NCBI RefSeq assembly: GCF_007830295.1
Contig: NZ_VLKC01000001.1
Location: 453,773 to 517,772 of the forward strand
Source of the DNA: Sporomusa sp. KB1
GTDB taxonomy: Bacteria > Bacillota > Negativicutes > Sporomusales > Sporomusaceae
Direction of reading: 5' to 3'
DNA length: 64,000 nt
A program made the translations under genes and the position numbers. Below the pieces are notes generated by a model. It saw only the letters and a list, made by a program, of their open reading frames with translations. It searched no databases and had not been told where the DNA came from. Shown here in pieces: positions 1-8,605 of this stretch. Position 1 is the first letter of the stretch. The number at the start of each line of letters is the position of its first letter.

Positions 1-467
1 TTTGCTCTGCGGGCACAGTCGCCATACTGCGAGACGGTGAGCTTTATCTCGTCTATAGTCATCTCGTGCGGCATATCCGAACTGAATGGACACGGGATGG
101 CCGAAGGCGCCCAAGGGGCTTGACCACATACAGCCTTGCTCGTCTGGCGGCCGCAATGATATATCTGGGCAATGATAAGGGCACCGTATTTGTGTATCCG
201 CTTGGTGAATTCTGCGAACCCGGGTATCTGACCGTCATTCCAAAGGCCGGGAAGATTTGTAAAACCCTTGCCTCCCGGTGTAACTGCGAAATCCTCGGTG
301 ATGATCATTGCGAATCCGCCTTTTGCCTTGGCCTCGTGATAAGCAGCAAATTTTTCGGTAGCGGTACCGTCTGCATTGCAGTAATTGGTAACCATAGGTG
401 GAACTACACAACGATTTTTGAGCGTTTTACCCTTAATAGTTAACGTACTGAACAGATTATCCAACAT
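1..467 (-). CDS. NADH:flavin oxidoreductase (old yellow enzyme family), 5' part only
   Basis: Reading the minus strand from the ATG at 465-467 gives 155 codons that stay open to the window edge, so the gene continues to the left. The product starts MLDNLFSTLTIKGKTLKNR and contains VVPPM, AKGGFAMIITE and GALIIAQIYHCGRQT, the usual first third of the TIM-barrel FMN domain of old-yellow-enzyme/enoate reductases. A good ribosome binding site (gagaggaga) lies 5-12 bases before the ATG. Family members use NAD(P)H and FMN to reduce activated double bonds; larger relatives carry a C-terminal 4Fe-4S/FAD part that cannot be judged here. It is one of three OYE-related sequences in the first 3.6 kb. Family call is firm; the substrate is unknown. 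Confidence 0.88.
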   Translation of the reverse strand, partial: MLDNLFSTLTIKGKTLKNRCVVPPMVTNYCNADGTATEKFAAYHEAKAKGGFAMIITEDFAVTPGGKGFTNLPGLWNDGQIPGFAEFTKRIHKYGALIIAQIYHCGRQTSKAVCGQAPWAPSAIPCPFSSDMPHEMTIDEIKLTVSQYGDCARRA

Positions 468-544
468 AAGAATCTCTCCTCTCAAATATTCATCTGCGGT
501 AATCATAATAGGAAACGCATAAAATTTGTCGTCTTATAGATTAA

Positions 545-935
545 TTAATTTATTTCTTCTGGTGATTTCTTCCCCAAGCCGAGGGATTCGAAAAGCACTA
601 CGTATATCAGCAGTACGTAGATGAGCAAATCCATAAAGGCGAGAGCATCACCTCCAAAAGAGCCTAAAATGACTGGTTCATGCGACACATTGACAGCAAA
701 GCCGTACCTGTTATAGGCCAGGAAACTAATAATGGCACGAACGAAGGTAATACTTACTCGTATCAAGCGATCTCTTCCTGGCTTGTCGGTAACAGGATAT
801 TTTTCGAACATTAAAGCTCGTACTAGTACCCAAAGCACATAAGCAACCCCAAATTCTGCTGGCTATTACCGTTGCTAGCGACAGTACCACATTCTCCGGA
901 TTGGCCAAGTAATGTTGAAAAGTAACCGGCCGGTC
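545..935 (-). pseudogene. Frameshifted or eroded small membrane protein under a TetR-type promoter
   Basis: An open frame ending at 545 (about 97 residues from a GTG at 838) encodes two or three hydrophobic helices: LWVLVRALMFEKYP, ITFVRAIISFLAYNRYGF and a last helix LAFMDLLIYVLLIYVVLF followed by a charged tail. Just upstream another frame reads VVLSLATVIASRIWG, which would join naturally to the first helix if one base were changed near 855. I infer a single membrane protein broken by a frameshift. A near-perfect promoter with two palindromic operators (918..974) drives this strand. Family not recognised; an efflux or small transporter function would fit the TetR setting but is not shown by sequence. 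A sequencing error at the break is possible. Confidence 0.4.
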
Positions 936-974
936 ACTTATTGATATTATATCAAAAAGTAACCGGCCGGTCAA
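918..974 (-). promoter_or_regulatory. Minus-strand sigmaA promoter with two TetR-type operators
   Basis: On the minus strand, TTGACC (969-974) and TATAAT (946-951) are separated by exactly 17 bases. The palindrome ACCGGCCGGT occurs twice, at 925-934 and 962-971, each inside an 18-19 base direct repeat (918-936 and 955-973). Copies are 37 bp apart centre to centre. One overlaps the -35 box and the other lies just downstream of the -10 box, the classic arrangement for repression. The TetR gene beginning at 1158 is the obvious candidate repressor (inference). Confidence 0.75.
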
Positions 975-1157
975 CGATGAATATTCAGGTAATTAAAAAC
1001 GTTTTGGTTTTGTATGATTTAGATATCAAATCCCAGGATAAACAAAAACAAGTCTAATATTGTTAACTCTAAATTTATTTTAGAAATTACTTATACTATT
1101 TTTTACTGATAGGTTATAATTAGTTTATTAATACTAGAAATAGGTGAATATTTTATT

Positions 1158-1736
1158 ATGGCAATATCAAAAGAAAAAAGCCAGCAAATACAAGCGGAAC
1201 GCCGTAAACAGATTCTTGACACGGCATTAGTTCTATTTGACGAAAAAGGATATGTTAATACACGCGTAAGTGACATTGCAGATATGATTGGGGTAAGCAA
1301 AGCTCTTGTGTTTAAGTATTTTCCGGCAAAAGTGGATATTTTTATTGCCATTACGGAATATATAGAGTCTTGCTTAATAGAAGTTTTAAGTGGCCCTACT
1401 CCAACAGATTCATTGAAAAATTTCGGACTTAGGCTTACTTCTACGACAGAAGACTATATACCACCTATGAGAATCTATATAGCTACTTTCATAAGGGGAG
1501 AGCTTCCCATAGAAATGAAGGAGAATTTTCTTCGCGATAATTTTGCAAAACAATGGATAACTCCTATCATTAAAAAAGGACAAGCTACCGGTGAATTTCG
1601 TGAAGGCGACCCGCAAGAACTTGCCGATGCCTTTTGGCTTTATATGTTTGGAGCAGTTGCAAATTATATTCACAACCGTAATAATGCAGCGTATATGCCC
1701 GATATTGATATTCCCCTTAGAATGCTGAAAAAGTAG
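1158..1736 (+). CDS. TetR/AcrR family transcriptional regulator
   Basis: The 192-residue product has the TetR_N helix-turn-helix at about residues 14-60 (RKQILDTALVLFDEKGY, then VSDIADMIGVSKALVFKYF). A helical ligand-binding domain follows, with no recognisable effector signature. TetR proteins are dimeric repressors released by small ligands. Two copies of a TetR-like palindrome lie 185-240 bp upstream over the promoter of the opposite-strand membrane gene, so that gene is the likely target. The TetR start itself has no operator close by and a weak ribosome binding site (taggtga). A strong terminator follows at 1768..1811. Confidence 0.85.
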   Translation: MAISKEKSQQIQAERRKQILDTALVLFDEKGYVNTRVSDIADMIGVSKALVFKYFPAKVDIFIAITEYIESCLIEVLSGPTPTDSLKNFGLRLTSTTEDYIPPMRIYIATFIRGELPIEMKENFLRDNFAKQWITPIIKKGQATGEFREGDPQELADAFWLYMFGAVANYIHNRNNAAYMPDIDIPLRMLKK

Positions 1737-1767
1737 TAGAAGAGGAAAACTACTATTTGGTTAAAGT

Positions 1768-1811
1768 AAAGGACGGCTCTGGATTTGTATTCTCATCCAG
1801 AGCCGTCCTTT
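1768..1811 (+). terminator. Rho-independent terminator of the TetR gene
   Basis: A perfect 16-bp stem (aaaggacggctctgga with its complement) and a 12-base loop end in a short T run. It lies 30 bp after the TetR stop codon. The stem is symmetrical, so it could also stop transcripts from the right. Confidence 0.85.
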
Positions 1812-1840
1812 TGCTGTTGCCTCCGATTATATTTTATCAA

Positions 1841-2405
1841 TTAAAGTCGTGTTCTGTGGAATGTCTTCTTAAACGCTTCTTCATCCATATTTTCCATACT
1901 GCATTTCAGCGTTTCGATCATCTTTTTTTTATCTCTGCCCAAAAATCCGGCGATTGGCGTGGCGTTCAGGACGTGGTTTGCCCAGAGATACGTCCCCGGC
2001 AGATCCACGTTTTCAAGAAAAGTTTTCTGCTCCAGCAGAATCTCTTTTTCACCCGCTTCGTTAAACGTGCCGTCCTGCACTTCATCATACATGGGAGTTC
2101 CAGGAAAAACCGCTAAGGTGGTAAAGATGATGATTCCCGGCTTGATCCTGTTCACCAGACTCACTGCGTCAAGGGCACTTTTTTCCACGCCTTTGCCTTT
2201 TCCGCCAAGTCCGGGCATCAGCAGCGGATGATTCGATTGCGTGTTTGGCCATAGTGAGTCCTCCAGAACTGCGCGACCAAGACCGGTTAGATCGGCCTTT
2301 TCTGATGTCAAGCAATTTCTTCAACCGCTTAAGGATCGGTAATGCCTCCAGTCAGTAATAACTGGTATGGACACAACCTGCTTGACGGCTGTCTTCCTCC
2401 GGAAT
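1841..2405 (-). pseudogene. Chimeric remnant: OYE-family C-terminal piece fused to radical SAM C-terminal piece
   Basis: Reading the minus strand from about 2405, frames with small shifts give KQVVSIPVI, TGGITDP, AVEEIA and ADLTGLGRAVLEDSLWPN. This is the phosphate-binding end of an old-yellow-enzyme barrel, interrupted by stops. From about 2250 the same frame becomes HPLLMPGLGGKG, FPGTPMYDEVQDGTF and LPGTYLWANHVLNATPIAG, the C-terminal part of a radical SAM enzyme family (YgiQ/B12-independent type), ending at 1841. The radical SAM core and its CxxxCxxC motif are absent. I infer that a deletion joined two neighbouring genes and that the product is dead. The intact OYE gene at 2469..3575 lies just upstream. 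Confidence 0.7.
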
Positions 2406-2468
2406 ACATTCATATAGATAATCCTTTTTTCTGTTTTCTTCACAACTATTGTAATCACGAACTCTTAC

Positions 2469-3575
2469 TTATTTTTTCTGATTCAAAATACATCTTCTTC
2501 CATAAAGCTCGAAACATTGATTACAAGAAACGCATTTAGGTGCTTTATAATCACTTTTTGCCCATTGATTTATCAAATCAGGTTCGCTAATCATAGGACG
2601 ACCTAAACCGAAATATGCTATGTTAGTATTGCGTAAAATCTCATTCATAACTTCAATATGCCTATTGCCGCCAGTAAGAATGACTGGAATTGAAACAATT
2701 TTTGCCAGTCGTGCTGCATGCTCTTTAAAATATGATTCTCTGTCTTTTGAAAGCACGACTTTCGTTCTCGCTGCGCCTAAGTTATTTTTAATAACATTTG
2801 GCGATGAATCATTACCACCGCTAACCTCAATTCCATCAATTCCTGCTTCTTCAAGCATCTTAGAAACGATGATACTTTCTTCACTAGTTAAGCCATCTTC
2901 CATAAAGTCCTCAGAATTAATTTTAATAAATATTGGAAAACTGTTTTCTACAGTCTTTCTGATTTCATGATAAATTTCAAGAATAATTCTGGCACGATTT
3001 TCAATATTTCCGCCATATTCATCTGTACGAGTGTTGTAATGTGGACATAGGAACTGACTGAGCAAATACCCATGTGCTGCATGAATTTCTACTCCATCAA
3101 AGCCTGCTTGTTTAACTCTTCCGGCTGCCTTTCCAAACGATTTAATCAAATACTTAATATTTTCTTTACTCATCTCCACTGGCACAATTCCAGTTGTCTC
3201 GTTTTCAACAGCAGAAGGCCCCCAAATAACAGGACTTGGCGGGTTTAAGTTAGTCCTTGAACCACCATATGCTAATTGCATAATAAGATTAGCTCCATGA
3301 CTATGAACTCTGTCTGTCAGTTTTTTATATTCGGCAATAAAGCTATCATCATAAATCCCCATCATACCAGGGTTAGGTTGTTCATCCTTTTCAACATGGG
3401 CGTAACCTGTGAATATTGTACCTATTCCCCCCTTTGCAAGTTCTTCATAAATATGAAATAGTTCATCTGTCATATGACCATCCACTGTTGCAAGTTCTTC
3501 CCAGACAGCGGCTTTAAAAAATCTGTTTTTCAACTTCATATTTTTGATAGTTGTATAATCAAATAAATTTTTCAT
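2469..3575 (-). CDS. NADH:flavin oxidoreductase, old yellow enzyme family
   Basis: A 368-residue single-domain OYE. The barrel begins LKNRFFKAAVWEELAT. GVEIHAAHGYLLSQFLCP (about 165-180) carries the substrate-binding His-His-like and Tyr region, TRTDEYGGNIENRARI follows, and ILTGGNR and AYFGLGRP form the FMN phosphate site. A C-terminal cysteine cluster CVSCNQC...RRC (about 346-362) is the start of the iron-sulfur motif seen in longer family members, but the long FAD/NAD domain is missing. Enoate or xenobiotic nitro/ene reduction is typical of the family; the substrate is unknown. The gene is divergent from the HxlR regulator at 3685, 109 bp away, which very likely controls it. Confidence 0.9.
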   Translation of the reverse strand: MKNLFDYTTIKNMKLKNRFFKAAVWEELATVDGHMTDELFHIYEELAKGGIGTIFTGYAHVEKDEQPNPGMMGIYDDSFIAEYKKLTDRVHSHGANLIMQLAYGGSRTNLNPPSPVIWGPSAVENETTGIVPVEMSKENIKYLIKSFGKAAGRVKQAGFDGVEIHAAHGYLLSQFLCPHYNTRTDEYGGNIENRARIILEIYHEIRKTVENSFPIFIKINSEDFMEDGLTSEESIIVSKMLEEAGIDGIEVSGGNDSSPNVIKNNLGAARTKVVLSKDRESYFKEHAARLAKIVSIPVILTGGNRHIEVMNEILRNTNIAYFGLGRPMISEPDLINQWAKSDYKAPKCVSCNQCFELYGRRCILNQKK

Positions 3576-3684
3576 TTCCTTGCCTCACAATCTTGAATTT
3601 TTTATATACTTATTGTATAATCGATTAACTTCAAAAGAAAGTATGCACTTTTATGTTAGATACTATCTAAAAGGAGAGTATTGA

Positions 3685-4011
3685 GTGTTAGATAAAAGTA
3701 TTGTAGATATTAAGCCGTTTGCATATGCTATATCATTAATCGATGGCAAGTGGAAAATGCATATCCTTTTCTGGCTATGGAAAACAAACATATTGCGTTA
3801 TGGCGAATTAAAAAAAGCTTTAGGCACTGTTACACACAAAATGTTAAGCAATCAATTAAAGGAATTAGAAGCAGATGGATTAATTATCCGCAATGAATAT
3901 CCTCAGGTTCCACCAAAAGTAGAATACACTTTATCAGAAAAAGGGCTGTCTCTTATGCCAGTTTTACAAGCACTTTGTAATTGGGGACATGACCATATTG
4001 AAGATAACTAG
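3685..4011 (+). CDS. HxlR family winged-helix regulator
   Basis: The 108-residue product has the HxlR core: GKWKMHILFWLW, RYGELKKALGTVTHKMLSNQLKELEADGLI and VEYTLSEKGLSLMPVLQ. The start is a GTG at 3685 with aaggagag six bases upstream; a TTG at 3681 is less well spaced. There is no cysteine near the N terminus, unlike the aldehyde/quinone-sensing HxlR proteins, so a redox-cysteine mechanism is unlikely here. Divergence from the OYE gene suggests it senses a substrate of that reductase (inference). Confidence 0.88.
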   Translation: MLDKSIVDIKPFAYAISLIDGKWKMHILFWLWKTNILRYGELKKALGTVTHKMLSNQLKELEADGLIIRNEYPQVPPKVEYTLSEKGLSLMPVLQALCNWGHDHIEDN

Positions 4012-4076
4012 TATTAAAAATCCTGATTCAACTCGCGGTCCTATTCACATAGCCCCCTCACTGAAAGCCTAGACTA

Positions 4077-5021
4077 TCAGCTGCTCATCAAAAAGAATAG
4101 TATAGGAAGTTCGATCACAATGCACACTGTTGTAGTCAGAACAAAAGCCGCGGTGGCAATATCGACGTTTAAATGATGAAGTTGTACCGCAATAACTGTA
4201 TTGGTAGCCGTGGGCATCGCAGCCAAAATAACGATGGTATTCACAATAATCTCATCTACAAACAAAACTCTTGCAATCAGGTATGCCGTGGCAGGTGTCA
4301 AGATCAATTTAATAGGGATCAAGTCTTTGATTGTTACATAATATGTACGCATACCCGTGGTGTCAATGACATAGCCAATGGGCAGCAGCGCTGTCCAGGC
4401 TCCCAAATGCACCAGCGGGTCGACTAACGCCTCTAACTGCGCCGGACGGCCAATGCTCATAAGATTTAATCCCAAGCCGATGGTCATCCCTATCACTGGC
4501 AATTGATTGCGATTGAGGAACAGATTGGCCATGGAATGCCCTTCAAAACTGCCTCCAATGCTCTTTTGATAATAGTATTGCGCTAAGGGAAAGCAGAACG
4601 TGAACATCACTATGTTCTGGAGCATCATCACCATCTGAGTATAGGCAAAACCTACTTCGCCGTACATGATGTAGGCGCATAAGCCGCCTAAAGTGACTGT
4701 GTTTGACAGGATGGCACTAAGGATGTAGCTGCCTTTGTCAAGTTCGCTGCTGAATTTAGTAGCTACCCGAAAATAAGCCGCAACGCCTGGAATCACACAA
4801 AGCAAGACGCCTATGACCGGCAGCCAGACCAAAACATAATTCAGATGCAACTTCCACATGGTCAGTATCGTCAAAAGGGGATACGCCGCACAAATGTAGA
4901 GCACGGTCATACGCCGGAAAAACTCTTGGCCCAGCCAAGATTGATGACGACATACATTGCCGAGAAATAGCGGGATGATCAAGTCGATAAACAAGTAGAT
5001 TATTTTGGTCTGTAAGTCCAT
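4077..5021 (-). CDS. AEC (auxin efflux carrier) family transporter
   Basis: The product has about 314 residues and around ten hydrophobic helices, with the AEC pattern IIPLFLGNVCRH near the N terminus, ILSNTVTLGGLCAYI in the middle and LAAMPTATNTVIAVQL near the end. The start is taken at the ATG 5019-5021 (MDLQTKI), which has gataggag nine bases upstream; the open frame extends 40 codons further without a ribosome binding site or hydrophobic character. AEC carriers move organic anions such as malate, and bacterial ones are often paired with a LysR regulator. One is encoded divergently at 5770, so regulation by it is likely. Confidence 0.85.
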   Translation of the reverse strand: MDLQTKIIYLFIDLIIPLFLGNVCRHQSWLGQEFFRRMTVLYICAAYPLLTILTMWKLHLNYVLVWLPVIGVLLCVIPGVAAYFRVATKFSSELDKGSYILSAILSNTVTLGGLCAYIMYGEVGFAYTQMVMMLQNIVMFTFCFPLAQYYYQKSIGGSFEGHSMANLFLNRNQLPVIGMTIGLGLNLMSIGRPAQLEALVDPLVHLGAWTALLPIGYVIDTTGMRTYYVTIKDLIPIKLILTPATAYLIARVLFVDEIIVNTIVILAAMPTATNTVIAVQLHHLNVDIATAAFVLTTTVCIVIELPILFFLMSS

Positions 5022-5258
5022 GGTCAATGCTCCTATCACGATATTACATATGTCATTTGGTAATTTGGATCGCGGGTTTCGGTAAGTTATTTGTACCGAT
5101 CTTACTTTTTCCCTACCGATGTTCATAGAGGCTACATACAAGCTAATATCTTATGTATTGCGTATTATTTATCGCAAATGCCGACCGAGAACGAAATGAA
5201 ATCCGGACAAAAAATATTACCGCACAGCGTCTCACCATGTGGTAATATTGAAAGAATT

Positions 5259-5381
5259 TTAGCTAAGACATGTTAAATCTGGAACAGCGTTAAAAGGATG
5301 TTGAAACGTCATACATAAAATAAGTATCGCCACTAAACCATACACGATCAAAAATATTTTTACATTGACTATATCAATCAC
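5259..5381 (-). CDS. Small single-helix membrane protein upstream of the AEC carrier
   Basis: A 40-residue frame from a GTG (5379-5381) with aaggagag seven bases upstream. The product is IDIVNVK, then a hydrophobic helix IFLIVYGLVAILILCM, then TFQHPFNAVPDLTCLS. It lies on the same strand as the AEC carrier, about 240 bp ahead of its start, and may be the first gene of that transcript. The ribosome binding site and the clean transmembrane segment support it; I do not recognise the family. Confidence 0.5.
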   Translation of the reverse strand: MIDIVNVKIFLIVYGLVAILILCMTFQHPFNAVPDLTCLS

Positions 5382-5769
5382 GGTATTACTCTCCTTTGCT
5401 ATTTGATATTATCGCTAGTTTTGAATCGCGTCGGCCAACGCTTTACTTCATTCTATTACCGTGCAAGCATTAAGTAAAATATCCCTTATCCATAAACGTT
5501 ATGGATGTAATCAATAATGAATTAAGTAAAAGTAGAATGCCCAAAAGAGTCCTTAAACTTTTCTTGAATAACGACCGTTAAAATCTGGCTTAATGCTATT
5601 TTCCAACTTCAACCTATAACCACTTGTCGTTAACTGCTTTAATCTTACAATCTGCGCTTATTTGAATAGAACTAGCTGCAATATAAAAAAACAACCGTTA
5701 CATAATATTGATCATGGAAATCGATTGCTAAAACTGAAAAAACGAAGTATGATTGAACTGGTGATTTAA

Positions 5770-6669
5770 ATGGATATTATTCATTTGCTATACTTTTTTG
5801 AAGTGGCTCGGCAGGAAAGCTTCACCAAGGCTTCGGAAACTTTGTATGTTTCGCAATCCACCATCAGCAAACTTATCAAGAACCTGGAAAACGAACTGGG
5901 TGCACCTCTCTTTCGTCGCACTCCTAAGCGGATAATCCTAACCGATGAAGGCCGGTTACTTTTTCCCAAGGCTCAAGCTATTCTCAACATCTTAAATAGC
6001 ATTGAGACCGAGTTTTCCGATTTGACTGGTACTCCACCGGGACGTCTAAAAGTCGCAATCTCGCCCTTGGTTCAAGCCATAAACCTTTTCCCCAAGGCGA
6101 TTGCCGAATTCAAGTCGATGTATCCTCAGGTTACCATCGATCTGTTCGAAGTGGGTTCGAGAAAGGTAGAAAGTGGGTTATCTGATGGCACCATCGACGT
6201 CGGCGTCATTATGTTTCCCTCTGAGAGCTCACAAGAACTTGAGGTAGTCCCCTTTTTTAAAGATCCCATGATGCTAATCGTACATCCTGGTCATTCCTTG
6301 GCCGCAAAATCGCCTGTCAGTCTTAACGATTTGCGGGATGAACCTCTTGTGCTGTACCAAGAAGACTTTGCCCTGCACCACCAAATCATCGAAAAATTCC
6401 ATAGGTTTGGTCTCGAGCCTAAAGTGATGTGCGAAACGGCGCAGTGGCAATTTATGGTAGACATTGTCTCTTCCAAGCTAGCCATTGCATTTCTTCCGAG
6501 GACAGTATGCGAAAAACTAGATCCGCAATTGGTCAAAACCTTACCATTAGCAGAAGAATTTAAACCGTGGCATCTGGCCATAGCCTGGAGGAACAACACC
6601 TATCTGTCCTTCTCCACTAAAGTATGGCTTGCGCACATATTTAAGGTGTTTGGTATCGCAAAAAATTGA
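5770..6669 (+). CDS. LysR family transcriptional regulator
   Basis: A 299-residue LysR protein. The winged helix is at residues 1-60 (LLYFFEVARQESFTKASETLYVSQSTISKLIKNLENELGA) and a two-lobe periplasmic-binding-like effector domain follows (GRLKVAISPLVQAI, VDIVSSKLAIAFLP). This fold binds small carboxylates or aromatics and activates a divergent gene. The divergent gene here is the AEC carrier with its small membrane protein, across a 390-750 bp gap. T-N11-A type sites could not be assigned by eye. The ATG start has no strong Shine-Dalgarno sequence. Confidence 0.9.
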   Translation: MDIIHLLYFFEVARQESFTKASETLYVSQSTISKLIKNLENELGAPLFRRTPKRIILTDEGRLLFPKAQAILNILNSIETEFSDLTGTPPGRLKVAISPLVQAINLFPKAIAEFKSMYPQVTIDLFEVGSRKVESGLSDGTIDVGVIMFPSESSQELEVVPFFKDPMMLIVHPGHSLAAKSPVSLNDLRDEPLVLYQEDFALHHQIIEKFHRFGLEPKVMCETAQWQFMVDIVSSKLAIAFLPRTVCEKLDPQLVKTLPLAEEFKPWHLAIAWRNNTYLSFSTKVWLAHIFKVFGIAKN

Positions 6670-6812
6670 TATCTTCCCAAAGGACCAATAATGTAACCTA
6701 GGGGTTAATGTGAATATATAGAAGAAAACCATGAACCATCAGACGAATAATATTCTCTCACATGTAAAGCCTTGACCCGGGGACTAGCACGTCCAAAACG
6801 TCCGATAAAAAA

Positions 6813-6884
6813 CATAATCTCCAATGAGAAACCCAGGATTTCCTCGAGAACGCGGAATCCCTGGGTTTCTCATTGGAGATTATG
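6813..6884. terminator. Very long hairpin, probable bidirectional terminator or palindromic repeat
   Basis: Two arms of 28 and 29 bases (6813-6840 and 6856-6884, beginning cataatctccaatgagaaa) pair with only one bulged base around a 15-base loop. The hairpin lies 144 bp after the LysR stop. Neither side has a clear T tract, so it could be a mobile palindromic element rather than a normal terminator. The rest of the 6670-7030 gap shows no gene. Confidence 0.55.
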
Positions 6885-7033
6885 CAGCATATACAAGCCT
6901 AGATGGGCATAAATCTCTCAAAAGAGGATCTTCATCTTATCCTCACGCAAGTGGTTGCACTTAAAAATACCATAACGTCTAATCTCTTGAACCTTACATT
7001 TGTAAACATCCAGAAACTTTCTAAGCTATGCTA

Positions 7034-7147
7034 GACGGAAGCAAGGGGACGTAAAATCTGCTTCGCAACAACACTTGATTTTATGCTTTCTGGAGGGGGA
7101 CCGGGGTCTGGCACAACAGAAGCAAAGTGTACGTCCCGGTGCTTCTT
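7034..7147. repeat. Dispersed repeat with imperfect terminal inverted repeats, copy 1
   Basis: A stretch of about 113 bp is repeated almost exactly at 9594..9706, with around six differences. Its ends, gaagcaaggggacgt and acgtcccggtgcttc, are imperfect inverted repeats. It abuts the 3' end of the Y-family polymerase gene, whose stop codon is at 7152. No coding frame is convincing. It belongs to the GGGACG-type palindromes scattered through the window and may be mobilised by the RAYT transposase at 10452 (inference). Confidence 0.75.
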
Positions 7148-7151
7148 TCCA

Positions 7152-8429
7152 TCATTCACTTTTTCCTTTATGTCCGCCCACATAATCCGCCCGTTCAAGA
7201 AAGGTTCCACCAGCCATCGACCCAGCATAAAAGATCGTTTTTTTGCCAAATCGCTTCCGAAGATCATCTACTACTCTATCTATGGCATGGTTCTTTTCTT
7301 CTCCTTCAAAAAATAGTTCCAACTGCTCATGTCCTTGTGACACGATTTTCCCAGCAGTAATATTTACCGATCGTACCGGTTCACCCTGCCACCGTTTAAT
7401 AAACTCCTGGCGTGCCGCTTCACTAATGATATCCGTTGAGTGTTCTGGGCGAACTAGCTTAATTCGTGCAGTAAAACCCAACTTAAAATTCCTATCCGAG
7501 TATCCTATTCCCAAATATACCTCTTGGCATTTTTCCTGGTGCTTACGCAGCCTAGTGCATACATCTCCCACCATTTCCTTGATGATCATTAGAATTTCTG
7601 CTCTTACATAATAATCCCGCATTAATATCTGGTTTTTACTATAGGATTTACTTTTCGGCGGTTCCTTCTGGCTAATGATGCTAGCATCCAAGCCCCATGC
7701 GTGGTAATATAACTGCAACCCCATTACGCCTAGAGTTTTCTGCAACCACACTGGATTGGCGTGAGCCAGCCCCTCAATCGTATAAATACCCATTCGCTTG
7801 AGTTTCTGATCATATCCTCTGGATATGCCCCAGAACGCAGTCAGCGGCTGTATTTTCCATACCGTTTCCGGCACCGTCTCATACGTCCATTTTGCAATCC
7901 ACGGCGGACGCTTTTTAGCTTCATTATCCAGTGCCAGTTTTGCCAAAAGCGGATTATCGCCAATGCCTACAGTCACAATAAGACCCAACTCATCCTTCAC
8001 CAACTTTAAGATGGTTTCCGCAATCGCCTCAGCGGGTCCAAACAAATTTAACGATGCGGTAACATCCAATATGGACTCATCAATACTATAGACGTGTAGA
8101 TCTTCATCTGTTACGAATCGGCGGAATATATTCTGTATTGCCTGGTTCACATTGATATATAACGCCATATTTGGTTCTACTACCATAATCGGGGAACGCT
8201 TGGGAATTTCAAAGAGTCGATTTCCGGTCTTGATATTATATTCCAATTTAACTCTCGGGCTGCTGGCCAGTATGATCGCACCGGTTCTCCTTACATCCGA
8301 TACTACAGCAATATAGGCTTCTAGCGGGTCAAGCCCCCGCCGGACCGCCTCTACGGACGCAAAGAATGATTTTACGTCGACGCACAATACGCTCCTGCGG
8401 GGAAAACGAGAAAAATCAACGAGCCCCAT
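7152..8429 (-). CDS. Y-family DNA polymerase, UmuC/UvrX-like
   Basis: A 425-residue translesion polymerase. CVDVKSFFASVEAV (about 16-29) and YSIDES (about 114-119) supply the metal-binding Asp and Asp-Glu residues of the palm. The thumb GIGDNPLLAKLA and the little-finger domain follow. A QLELFF stretch near the C terminus fits the beta-clamp binding motif QxxLF. Firmicute UvrX/YqjW proteins have this size and order and act in SOS mutagenesis. The gene overlaps the small gene 8416..8577 by 14 bp, which implies translational coupling, and the pair sits behind a perfect SOS box at 8606..8619. The last residues run up to a dispersed repeat, so the 3' end may have been altered by insertion. Confidence 0.92.
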   Translation of the reverse strand: MGLVDFSRFPRRSVLCVDVKSFFASVEAVRRGLDPLEAYIAVVSDVRRTGAIILASSPRVKLEYNIKTGNRLFEIPKRSPIMVVEPNMALYINVNQAIQNIFRRFVTDEDLHVYSIDESILDVTASLNLFGPAEAIAETILKLVKDELGLIVTVGIGDNPLLAKLALDNEAKKRPPWIAKWTYETVPETVWKIQPLTAFWGISRGYDQKLKRMGIYTIEGLAHANPVWLQKTLGVMGLQLYYHAWGLDASIISQKEPPKSKSYSKNQILMRDYYVRAEILMIIKEMVGDVCTRLRKHQEKCQEVYLGIGYSDRNFKLGFTARIKLVRPEHSTDIISEAARQEFIKRWQGEPVRSVNITAGKIVSQGHEQLELFFEGEEKNHAIDRVVDDLRKRFGKKTIFYAGSMAGGTFLERADYVGGHKGKSE

Positions 8430-8577
8430 CGCGTTTGCCTTCTTTCTCTTTCATCTGCTCGTTGTGCTCAGACAGAAGCATTCCCGCCCACTTTACCATA
8501 CACCGGTCGACGTAAACTATCCGAGCCATCTGCTGGTAAATAGGGATACTTAGTAAATCTATAGTATGTTCGCTCAT
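8416..8577 (-). CDS. Small SOS-operon protein coupled to the Y-family polymerase
   Basis: The 53-residue product starts MSEHTIDLLSIPIYQQMARI and ends in a charged tail. The ATG at 8575-8577 has ggaggt seven to twelve bases upstream; a longer frame to 8697 runs through the promoter and operator and is rejected. It is the first gene of the SOS operon and overlaps the polymerase start. Small genes in this place (YqjX/YolD-like) are common beside UvrX-type polymerases, but sequence similarity at this length is weak, so function is inferred from position only. Confidence 0.65.
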   Translation of the reverse strand: MSEHTIDLLSIPIYQQMARIVYVDRCMVKWAGMLLSEHNEQMKEKEGKRDGAR

Positions 8578-8605
8578 CACTATCCACCTCCATATATATA
8601 ATATC

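Noticed and set aside
66..443. Plus-strand open frame of 125 codons
   Set aside because: It is the shadow of the minus-strand OYE gene 1..467, which has family motifs and a ribosome binding site; the plus-strand product has none.
5021..5141. N-terminal extension of the AEC carrier
   Set aside because: Forty extra codons are polar, lack a ribosome binding site and are out of line with family length; the ATG at 5021 is better supported.
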